Positions 1 through 5,069 of a stretch of DNA of 5,206 nt are shown here, piece after piece. Source of the stretch: an uncultured Phycisphaerales bacterium (GTDB lineage: Bacteria > Planctomycetota > Phycisphaerae > WQYP01). Made by a program: the position numbers and the translations under genes. Every line of letters starts with the position of its first letter. Within the stretch, counting starts at the first letter, position 1. The notes under the pieces were generated by a model, which ran no database searches, was not told the DNA's origin, and saw only the letters and a list, made by a program, of their open reading frames with translations. Location of the stretch: the NCBI GenBank assembly GCA_903868035.1, contig CAIPTQ010000096.1, positions 1 to 5,206 on the forward strand, in the 5' to 3' direction.

Positions 1-3
1 TCA

Positions 4-111
4 ATTGCATTTGACTTTCGGAGCCGCGACCGTGAGGGAGCGACCGTGTTGTCATCCGCCTTTTCGATGGTGCCAAGCCCGTTGCTCTTCACATTTTAGG
101 TCAAATGCAAT
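4..111. repeat. 12-bp inverted repeat enclosing an 84-bp segment
   Basis: ATTGCATTTGAC at 4-15 is the exact reverse complement of GTCAAATGCAAT at 100-111. The enclosed 84 bp has no credible reading frame. The size (108 bp) and perfect terminal arms suit a small non-autonomous element or a long-range RNA stem. No target duplication is visible: the left flank is only 3 bases and does not match the right. What is seen is the repeat; its nature as an element is inference. The left arm touches the window edge, so a longer structure could extend outside. Confidence 0.45.
20..48. repeat. Imperfect tandem copy of a GGAGC-GCGACCGTG motif
   Basis: GCGACCGTG occurs twice, at 26-34 and 40-48, 14 bases apart, and each copy is preceded by a GGAGC-like string. 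The motif resembles a GAGCCGCGACCGTGAGGGAGCG-type dispersed repeat that I recall from planctomycete and verrucomicrobial intergenic DNA, but I cannot verify this from one window. It lies inside the 4-111 inverted repeat. No coding role is apparent. Confidence 0.4.
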
Positions 112-205
112 CGCCCTGAGCGAAGAGGGGCTTGGTGCGTGCATTTTTTGGGGTATCGGGTAGGCTTTCCATATATGTTGCGGGTGCCTGTCGCCGGGTA
201 AACGC

Positions 206-232
206 GAGGTGGTCGCAAATTGCGACCACCTC
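206..232. terminator. Perfect 13-1-13 palindrome: hairpin terminator/attenuator or operator upstream of neuB
   Basis: GAGGTGGTCGCAA (206-218) and TTGCGACCACCTC (220-232) are exact reverse complements around a single A at 219. As RNA on the plus strand it would form a GC-rich stem of about 12 bp with a tiny loop. It is followed by TTTG and, after a break, by TTTTT (242-246). The T-run is interrupted, so a classical intrinsic terminator is only moderately supported. It lies 47 bp before the neuB start, so it could end upstream transcription, attenuate neuBC, or be a symmetric protein-binding site. The palindrome is certain; the role is not. Confidence 0.5.
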
Positions 233-279
233 TTTGTGCGATTTTTCTTGGGCCGTGAATTCCAAACGAGAGCTGTGCA

Positions 280-1335
280 GTGAAAATCGGATCGAAGATT
301 GTTGAACGCGATGGCCCCCCCCTGGTCATCGCGGAAATCGGAGTGAATCATGATGGGTCGGAGCAGCAGGGGCTGCGCCTGGTGGAGGCCGCGGCACGGG
401 CCACGTGCGAGGCCGTGAAGTTCCAGTTGTTCCGGGCCGACCTCCTGCTGGCCCGGGAGGCGGGCCTGGTGGCCTATCAGCAAAAAAGTGCCGGCAGCGC
501 GGCGGAGCTTTTGTCCGCCCTGGAAATGCCGGTGGAGGCCATGGGGCGGTTGGTCAAACGTGCCCAGGGCCTGGGCCTGGCGGCCGTGGTGACGCCCTTC
601 TCCGTCGAACTGGTGGACGCCTGCGTCGCCATGGGTGTCGATGCGCTCAAACTGGCCAGTCCGGATTTGGTGAATCTGCCCCTGGTCGAGGCGGCATGCA
701 AAACGGGGTTGCCGCTGATCCTGAGCACGGGTGCGGCCGAACTCGCCGAGGTGGAACGCACAGTAGGGTGGTTGTACAAGTACGGTGGAGGTGATGTGGC
801 GGAGCGGGCGGCCATTCTGCATTGTGTCAGCAGCTATCCCACCCCGGCGGAACGCGCCACGCTCGGGGCCATCACCGTCCTCCGGCAGCGCTTCGCCGAA
901 ATGCCGGTGGGCTACAGCGATCACACCGTGGAGACGTTCACCGCGGCCCTGGCCGTCGGCTGCGGGGCGTGCGTGCTCGAGAAGCATCTGACGCTGGATA
1001 AAAATGGACCCGGCCCCGACCACGCCGCCAGCCTGGAGCCTTCGGAAATGGCCGAATATTGCGCCCTGGCCCGCATCGGCTTCGCGATGCGCGGCCCGTT
1101 CACCAAGCAGGTGCTCCCCGAAGAACGCGGCGTGTACGAACAGACGCGCCAAAGTGTGGTGGCGCGGCAGGATTTGCCGGCGGGAACAGTGTTAACGCGC
1201 GATATGTTGTGCGTAAAGCGTCCCGGAACGGGCGTCCCCGCTGCGGAAATTGGTCGCCTCGTGGGCCGCACACTGGTGCGTAAGGTGCAGGCCAATAGCG
1301 TGATTTCATGGGACCACATCGGGGGTAAGCAATGA
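280..1335 (+). CDS. neuB: N-acetylneuraminate (nonulosonic acid) synthase, NeuB family
   Basis: Cytoplasmic enzyme condensing phosphoenolpyruvate with N-acetylmannosamine (or 2,4-diacetamido-2,4,6-trideoxymannose in the legionaminate branch) to give a nine-carbon sialic-type acid. The 351 residues match the usual family length. The TIM barrel (about 10-275) carries AEIGVNHDG at 18-26, KFQ at 47-49, GYSDHT at 211-216 and EKHLTLD at 234-240. H215 and H236 sit where the metal-binding histidines of characterised NeuB lie. GPGPDHAASLEP follows at 243-254. A C-terminal SAF/antifreeze-like domain (about 288-347) includes R314, matching the arginine that reaches into the partner active site in the domain-swapped dimer. 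The GTG start is chosen because the protein then begins with the typical MKIG, with GAGAG at 268-272 seven bases upstream. The stop overlaps neuC by ATGA. The exact sugar substrate cannot be told from the sequence alone. Confidence 0.95.
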   Translation: MKIGSKIVERDGPPLVIAEIGVNHDGSEQQGLRLVEAAARATCEAVKFQLFRADLLLAREAGLVAYQQKSAGSAAELLSALEMPVEAMGRLVKRAQGLGLAAVVTPFSVELVDACVAMGVDALKLASPDLVNLPLVEAACKTGLPLILSTGAAELAEVERTVGWLYKYGGGDVAERAAILHCVSSYPTPAERATLGAITVLRQRFAEMPVGYSDHTVETFTAALAVGCGACVLEKHLTLDKNGPGPDHAASLEPSEMAEYCALARIGFAMRGPFTKQVLPEERGVYEQTRQSVVARQDLPAGTVLTRDMLCVKRPGTGVPAAEIGRLVGRTLVRKVQANSVISWDHIGGKQ

Positions 1336-2561
1336 GCCAGCGCCCAATTACCAATTACCAATTACCAATTACCAAAAAGCTGCGGATATGCGTGGTGACC
1401 GGAACGCGGGCGGAGTTTGGTATATGGATGCCCGTGCTGCGTGCGATTCGGGAGTCGAAGCTGCTGGAATTGAAGCTCGTGGTGACCGGGATGCATTTGC
1501 TTAAGGCGTTTGGAGAGACCGTCAAGGAGATTGAACAGTCGGGGTTTGAGATTGCGGCACACGTGCCGATGTATGAGAACGAGAAGTCGGCAGCAAGCCG
1601 TCCGAAGTCAGAAGTAGGTGCGGCGGCGCAAAGTTTGGCGCGGGGAATTGAGGGCTTGGCCGAGGCGTATCGGCAAGTGGGGGCGGACCTGGTCATGGTC
1701 TTGGGGGACCGGCTCGAAATGCTCGCCGCGGCGAGTGCGGCACTGGCCGGGCGAATTCCCCTCGCGCACGTACACGGCGGCGAGACCGCCCCGGGAATCT
1801 GGGATGAGCAAATTCGCCACGCCCTCACGAAAATGGCCCACGTCCATTTCTGCGCCACGCCCACCGCGGGCCGGCGGATTGTCCGCATGGGCGAGGAGCC
1901 CGCGCGCGTGCATGTGGTCGGGGCGCCGGCGCTGGATGACGCGGCGCATTTCGTGCGGGAATATCGTGACTTTGCGCGCGGCCGGAGTTACATGAACCCG
2001 CCCTCCATCATCGGCCCCAAGCCGCTGCTCCTGTTGCATCCCTCGAGCGCCGACGCACGCCTGGAATATGCGCGGGCGCGGATGGCCGTGCGCGTGCTGC
2101 TGCGGAAGTTTGGGCGGCGGAACCTGCTGATCGTCGGGCCGAATAACGACCCCGGGCACCGCGGCATCCTCCGCGCCTATCGGGAACTCCGCCTCCCGGT
2201 GTACATGTCGCTGGACCGCGATAAGTTTTGGGTGGCGCTCTTCGTCTGCGGCCTGCTCGTGGGCAATTCCTCCAGCGGCATCATTGAGGCGGCTACCTTT
2301 GGTGTCCCGGTGGTCAACCTCGGCGACCGCCAGGCGGGGCGGGAACGGTGTGGGAATGTGCTTGATGTGGGGTGGGAGGAAGGGGCGGCGGGGATTGAGC
2401 GGGCGTTGCGGCGTGTGCTGACAGACAAGGCCTTTGCGCGGCGGGTGGCGCGGCGGAAGAATGTGTATGGGGATGGCAAGGCGCGCGGGCGGATAGTCAA
2501 AGTGCTGGAGAAAATCGCGCGGGAGGGACTGCCGCTGGAGAAGCGGTTTGTGGATGGATAA
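1332..2561 (+). CDS. neuC: UDP-N-acetylglucosamine 2-epimerase (hydrolysing), NeuC/LegG type
   Basis: Cytoplasmic enzyme that hydrolyses and epimerises UDP-GlcNAc to ManNAc plus UDP (or the di-N-acetylbacillosamine analogue), giving the substrate of NeuB. Two Rossmann-like domains of the GT-B fold are expected. Visible motifs are VTGTRAEFG (22-30), VTGMHL (51-56), VLGDR (123-127), HVHGGE (146-151), DEQIRHALTKM (158-168), LHPSS (235-239), GPNNDPG (269-275), GNSSSGIIEA (311-320) and NLGDRQAGRE (329-338). At 409 residues it is somewhat longer than typical members of about 370-390. The excess lies partly in an N-terminal tail (residues 1-15) encoded by a heptanucleotide repeat and partly in a small insertion near 88-96. 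The ATG at 1332 is preferred because GGGGGT lies five bases upstream and no other ATG precedes the conserved core. The ATGA overlap with neuB implies translational coupling. No neuA follows. Confidence 0.93.
   Translation: MSQRPITNYQLPITKKLRICVVTGTRAEFGIWMPVLRAIRESKLLELKLVVTGMHLLKAFGETVKEIEQSGFEIAAHVPMYENEKSAASRPKSEVGAAAQSLARGIEGLAEAYRQVGADLVMVLGDRLEMLAAASAALAGRIPLAHVHGGETAPGIWDEQIRHALTKMAHVHFCATPTAGRRIVRMGEEPARVHVVGAPALDDAAHFVREYRDFARGRSYMNPPSIIGPKPLLLLHPSSADARLEYARARMAVRVLLRKFGRRNLLIVGPNNDPGHRGILRAYRELRLPVYMSLDRDKFWVALFVCGLLVGNSSSGIIEAATFGVPVVNLGDRQAGRERCGNVLDVGWEEGAAGIERALRRVLTDKAFARRVARRKNVYGDGKARGRIVKVLEKIAREGLPLEKRFVDG
1344..1375 (+). repeat. CCAATTA heptanucleotide tandem repeat inside the 5' end of neuC
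   Basis: Four perfect CCAATTA units (1344-1350, 1351-1357, 1358-1364, 1365-1371) are followed by a partial CCAA. Because 7 is not a multiple of 3, three units encode a seven-residue period, read here as PITNYQL followed by PIT. The array lies entirely within the coding frame, just after the start codon and before the conserved KKLRICVVTG core. Heptanucleotide repeats encoding NYQLPIT-like peptides are, as I recall, common in cyanobacterial and some planctomycete genomes. Copy-number change here would shift the neuC frame. Confidence 0.9.
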
Positions 2562-2591
2562 AAGAGGAGCAAGATGGGATTGAAGCACGTC

Positions 2592-2620
2592 TTGACTCAC
2601 ATGGCGTAAATAGCCATAAT
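2592..2620 (+). promoter_or_regulatory. Sigma70-like promoter of the toxin-antitoxin operon
   Basis: TTGACT at 2592-2597 (five of six consensus -35 bases) and CATAAT at 2615-2620 (five of six -10 bases) are separated by exactly 17 bp. The predicted start of transcription is near 2627, about 26 bases before the antitoxin ATG. The site lies after the neuC stop and gives the module transcription independent of neuBC. Confidence 0.65.
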
Positions 2621-2625
2621 AGCCA
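2601..2625. promoter_or_regulatory. Candidate antitoxin operator overlapping the -10
   Basis: ATGGC (2601-2605) and GCCAT (2613-2617) form an inverted repeat with a 7-bp spacer. AATAGCCA is also directly repeated at 2609-2616 and 2618-2625. Both structures cover the promoter spacer and -10. Phd/YefM antitoxins, alone or with toxin, usually repress their own promoter by binding short symmetric sites there, so this is the natural operator candidate. Binding is inferred. Confidence 0.45.
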
Positions 2626-2652
2626 ATATGTTTCCATGCAGGAGTGTGTCTT

Positions 2653-2919
2653 ATGGAAATGAGCACGGCGGAGTTCCGCAATGACATGTCCACGCCGATC
2701 AACCGCGTCGCCTTCGGCGGCGAGCGCGTCACCCTGACCCGGCGGGGCGCGGGCGCGGCGGTGCTGGTGAGCGTGGCGGATGCCGCCCTGCTCGAAGCGC
2801 TGGAGGATGAAGCCGACCTGAAGGCGGCACTGAAGGCGCGGAAGGAAAAGGGCGGCGTGCCCCTGGAGAAAATTCGCGCCCGATTGGCGGAACGACGCCG
2901 GGCGGCGGGTGAGGCATGA
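2653..2919 (+). CDS. Type II antitoxin, Phd/YefM-like
   Basis: An 88-residue protein with the N-terminal pattern of Phd/YefM antitoxins: a short 'S-x-x-E-F-R-x-x-M-S' helix (about 4-13), then INRVAFGGERVTLTRRG (16-32), the beta-hairpin that normally reads 'rVayggErviltRrGkp'. AAVLVSVADAALLEALED follows (35-52). This segment forms the DNA-binding dimer domain. The charged, Lys/Arg/Glu-rich C-terminus (about 54-88) should be the flexible part that wraps and neutralises the toxin. ATG at 2653 is chosen because AGGAG at 2640-2644 sits eight bases upstream; a GTG at 2644 in frame overlaps that ribosome site. It overlaps the toxin gene by ATGA. It probably represses its own promoter through the repeats at 2601-2625. 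Confidence 0.85.
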   Translation: MEMSTAEFRNDMSTPINRVAFGGERVTLTRRGAGAAVLVSVADAALLEALEDEADLKAALKARKEKGGVPLEKIRARLAERRRAAGEA

Positions 2920-3173
2920 GTTATCGCGTCATCGTCAAACCCTCCGCCGAGCGGGCGGTGGAGCGCTTGCCGCTGGCCGTCGCCACGCGGGTGGTGGCCG
3001 CGATGACCGCTTTGGCGGACGACCCGCGCCCGCCGGGCTGCAAGAAAATGCAGGGGACGCCCAATCTGTGGCGCATTCGAACGGGCGATTATCGCATCGT
3101 CTACGAGATTTATGACCGTGAGATTGTGATTGTGGTTCTGAAAATCGCCCATCGCAAAGATGTCTATCGGTGA
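2916..3173 (+). CDS. RelE/ParE-superfamily toxin (mRNA interferase-like)
   Basis: An 85-residue protein of the usual RelE length. It begins with SYRVIVKPSAERAVERLP (2-19), has the DDPRPPGCKKMQG turn (35-47), the core LWRIRTGDYRIVYEI (51-65) and the C-terminal AHRKDVYR (78-85). RelE-type toxins bind the ribosomal A site and cut mRNA; the basic and aromatic residues at R53, R55, R60, R80 and Y84 lie where such toxins keep catalytic side chains. The intact motif set suggests an active toxin, though ParE-type gyrase poisons share the fold and activity was not tested. The start codon overlaps the antitoxin stop (ATGA), with GAGG just upstream, so translation is coupled. The gene ends 21 bp from the convergent htpX stop. 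Confidence 0.87.
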   Translation: MSYRVIVKPSAERAVERLPLAVATRVVAAMTALADDPRPPGCKKMQGTPNLWRIRTGDYRIVYEIYDREIVIVVLKIAHRKDVYR

Positions 3174-3194
3174 CCGGATGGGGCGGCCCGTATA

Positions 3195-4076
3195 TCACGC
3201 CACACTCGCATACGGATTCGGCTGCCCCATCATCGCAATCAGCTTGGCAATCCGCTTCTCCGTGTTCGGATGCGTGCGGAAAAGGTCCATGAAGCCGCTC
3301 TTTTGGTCCGACAGCGGCATCACAATGAACATGTGGCTTTGCGACGGTGCCACATGCATCGGGATGCGGTGATTCGCGTCGTCCAGTTTCTTCAGCGCGC
3401 TGATCAACCCCTCCGGGCCCCCGGCGAGCATCGCCCCCCGGGCGTCGGCGGCATATTCGCGCGAACGGCTGATCGCCATCTGGATCAAGGCCGCGGCGAT
3501 CGGCGCCAGAATGATCGTCGCCAGCATGACAATCAGGTCCAGCGGCGAACTGTCCCGGTCGCGCCGCCCCCCGCCAAACCACATCGCCATGTACGTCAAA
3601 TGGCTGATCGCCCCGGCGATGATGGCGGCAATCGTCGAAATCAAAATGTCCCGGTGCTTGATGTGCGACAACTCGTGGGCCACCACGCCCTCAAGTTCCG
3701 GTCCCGACATCATGTCCATCAGCCCCGCCGTCACGCACACCACACCGTTGCGCGGGCTGCGCCCGGTGGCAAACGCGTTGGGCGCCGGCTCGGGCGAAAA
3801 ATAGAGCCGGGGCATCGGGATGCCCGCGCGGTCCGCCAGGCGCTTGGTCATGTCATACAGTTCCGGCGCCTGCTCGCGGTCGACCGGCTGGGCGTTGACC
3901 GACATCAACGCGATCTTGTCGCTGAAGAAAAAGCTGATCCCGGTGAAGATCACGCCGATCACCAGCCCGATGAACATGCCCTGCTGGCCGTGGATGGCCC
4001 ACCCGGCGCCCAGGCACAACCCGATGAGCAGGCCCAGCAGCACGGCGGTTTTCAATCCATTGACGAAGATACCCAT
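3195..4076 (-). CDS. htpX: HtpX-like membrane zinc metalloprotease (M48 family)
   Basis: Inner-membrane protease that degrades misfolded membrane proteins with the active site facing the cytoplasm. The 293 residues match the family. Hydrophobic segments lie at about 9-28 and 34-52, followed by a soluble stretch with the NAFATGRSP element (100-108). The zinc site HELSH is at 134-138, with H134 and H138 as ligands and E135 as catalytic base. Two more hydrophobic segments are at about 143-168 and 178-202. SREYAAD (205-211) supplies the third ligand, E207. The conserved FRTHPNTEKRI box (266-276) is near the C-terminus. All key residues are intact. The ATG is supported by GAGGG at 4083-4087 six bases upstream. 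An extended -10 promoter lies about 90 bp upstream. The gene is convergent with the toxin-antitoxin module. Confidence 0.95.
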   Translation of the reverse strand: MGIFVNGLKTAVLLGLLIGLCLGAGWAIHGQQGMFIGLVIGVIFTGISFFFSDKIALMSVNAQPVDREQAPELYDMTKRLADRAGIPMPRLYFSPEPAPNAFATGRSPRNGVVCVTAGLMDMMSGPELEGVVAHELSHIKHRDILISTIAAIIAGAISHLTYMAMWFGGGRRDRDSSPLDLIVMLATIILAPIAAALIQMAISRSREYAADARGAMLAGGPEGLISALKKLDDANHRIPMHVAPSQSHMFIVMPLSDQKSGFMDLFRTHPNTEKRIAKLIAMMGQPNPYASVA

Positions 4077-4149
4077 GTCATTCCCTCATGCGGCAACCGG
4101 CCGCGGTTCGTTCCCCACGGCCCTGCCCGCGCACCATGCCCGGGCCGCC

Positions 4150-4161
4150 GTTCCGCGGAAC
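4150..4161. promoter_or_regulatory. Perfect 12-bp palindrome at the htpX transcription start
   Basis: GTTCCGCGGAAC is its own reverse complement. It begins at about the predicted +1 of the htpX promoter, a position where a repressor would block initiation. A second inverted repeat, ATCCG-AAG-CGGAT (4178-4190), fills the -35/-10 spacer. The two share the CCG..CGG character but are not copies. An operator role is inference; short GC palindromes also arise by chance. Confidence 0.35.
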
Positions 4162-4167
4162 ATCTTG

Positions 4168-4195
4168 ATTATAGCATATCCGAAGCGGATTTCAG
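4168..4195 (-). promoter_or_regulatory. Extended -10 promoter of htpX
   Basis: On the minus strand TATAAT (4168-4173) is a perfect -10, preceded by TGC (4174-4176), which makes the extended TGn form. A CTGAAA hexamer (4190-4195) sits 16 bp further upstream and matches four of six -35 bases. Extended -10 promoters tolerate weak -35 boxes. The predicted start is near 4161, giving an untranslated leader of about 85 bases before the htpX ATG. Confidence 0.65.
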
Positions 4196-4223
4196 CTTTT
4201 GGAACCGATTGGGAAAACCAGCG

Positions 4224-4237
4224 ATTCCGCACGGAAT
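4224..4237 (-). other. Short inverted repeat between amidase and htpX
   Basis: ATTCCG-CA-CGGAAT forms a 6-bp stem about 50 bp past the amidase stop on the minus strand. It is followed there by CGCTGGTTTT, a poor U-tract. It could be a weak terminator separating the amidase transcript from the htpX promoter. The rest of 4196-4287 shows nothing recognisable. Confidence 0.25.
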
Positions 4238-4287
4238 TAATGGAATATCCACATTATGAAAATTGCCGGAATCGGCCCATTTCGCCT

Positions 4288-5025
4288 TCACACAAGGTTG
4301 CGTTTGCGGGCGTCCAGTATCAGCGGCATGAGCGCCTTGCCCGGGCAATCCGTCTGCACGATCTCCCCGTGCATGAATACCGCCGCCGGCTTGAGCGCGT
4401 ACTTGGCGCGTATCTGCCGCACCAACTCCAGCAGCCGGTTCAGTTGCGCCGTGGGCACCGCCTGAATGTTGAAATCCCCCAACGCCACCACCCCCACGTT
4501 GTGCTCGTTGTTGTGGACGCCATTGGCGCCGATCCGCACATGCTGGCCCTCGTACTTCAGCGAACGCAACTGCCACACCCGCCCCTGCGGGTCCACGGCA
4601 AAGTGATAGCCGATATCGACCATCCCGCGCTGCAGATGCGCTTGCAGCACGATTTGCAGATGCCGGGCCACGTCCGCGGCGGTCGCCGGCGTGAACGCCT
4701 TCCCATCGCCCGAATGGTGGATCGTCAGCTTGCTGACGCCGTTGATCGGCGTCCCGTTTTTCAGGTCTAGCGCCGTGGTGGTCCAGGCCGCTCGCGGCAT
4801 GATGCTGCCATAGTCCGAGGCCTGCGCCGTCTGCGTCCGCGGCACTACAATTTTCGCCGGATCTATCTTCACCCGCCCGCCAAACTCATCGGGTATGTGC
4901 TCCTGGTACGCATCCGGCAACTCGGTGACCGGATCCCCGCACGCCGACAACGCCGCCGCCGCCAATCCCAACACCGCCCCCTTGATGATGTCCCGTCGGG
5001 AAATTTCGTGACAGTGTTCGCACAT
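4288..5025 (-). CDS. Tat-exported lipoprotein N-acetylmuramoyl-L-alanine amidase (PGRP/Amidase_2 type)
   Basis: Predicted zinc amidase cutting the bond between muramic acid and the stem peptide of peptidoglycan, anchored in the periplasm. The 245-residue protein starts with a twin-arginine signal, SRRDIIK (9-15), a hydrophobic run (17-28) and a lipobox LSAC with C29 as the probable lipidation site. A linker (30-70) leads to the domain: MPRAAW (76-81), TIHHSGD (101-107), GYHFAVDPQGRVWQLR (139-154), NNEHNVGVVALGDF (172-185), MHGE (218-221) and TDCPG (225-229). A His of HH (103/104), H219 and C227 are the expected zinc ligands and Y140 the usual catalytic tyrosine, so it should be active. ATG is supported by GAGG at 5031-5034. 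Oddly, residues 2-6 read CEHCH, ahead of the arginines. An IS end lies 44 bp upstream, so its native promoter may be lost. Recycling versus scavenging roles cannot be separated. Confidence 0.88.
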   Translation of the reverse strand: MCEHCHEISRRDIIKGAVLGLAAAALSACGDPVTELPDAYQEHIPDEFGGRVKIDPAKIVVPRTQTAQASDYGSIMPRAAWTTTALDLKNGTPINGVSKLTIHHSGDGKAFTPATAADVARHLQIVLQAHLQRGMVDIGYHFAVDPQGRVWQLRSLKYEGQHVRIGANGVHNNEHNVGVVALGDFNIQAVPTAQLNRLLELVRQIRAKYALKPAAVFMHGEIVQTDCPGKALMPLILDARKRNLV

Positions 5026-5043
5026 GGGTGCCTCTGGTTAAAT

Positions 5044-5055
5044 ACCGAATTCGGT
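5044..5055. promoter_or_regulatory. Perfect 12-bp palindrome in the amidase leader
   Basis: ACCGAATTCGGT is its own reverse complement and lies 19-30 bases upstream of the amidase start codon, between that gene and the putative IS end. It might be an operator or part of a remnant of the original promoter region. No promoter hexamers are convincing in the 5026-5069 interval. Function is unproven. Confidence 0.3.
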
Positions 5056-5069
5056 GAACAACTGTACCC

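Noticed and set aside
113..131. CCCTGAGCGAAGAGGGG resembling a common CCCTGAGCGAAG-type dispersed repeat
   Set aside because: Only a partial match to a motif recalled from other genomes, with a 4-bp stem. Too short to call as a repeat from one copy.
52..1152. 366-codon open frame on the minus strand over neuB
   Set aside because: It lies antisense to neuB, whose motifs are unambiguous, and its His/Arg/Gly-rich product is typical of a GC-rich shadow frame. The same reasoning removes the long antisense frame at 1608-3152.
1344..1375. CCAATTA array as a CRISPR or origin iteron
   Set aside because: The units are contiguous 7-mers without spacers and lie within the neuC coding frame; no replication gene is nearby.
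3174..3194. Possible bidirectional terminator between the convergent toxin and htpX genes
   Set aside because: Only a 3-bp GGG/CCC stem and no T-run on either strand.
3270..4770. Plus-strand frames of 316-329 codons over htpX and the amidase
   Set aside because: Low-complexity His/Arg/Pro-rich translations with no recognisable domain, antisense to two genes with intact catalytic motifs.
4993..5025. Reading the amidase N-terminus as a c-type cytochrome because of CxxCH
   Set aside because: The motif precedes the Tat arginines and would stay in the cytoplasm; the rest of the protein is a clear PGRP-like amidase.
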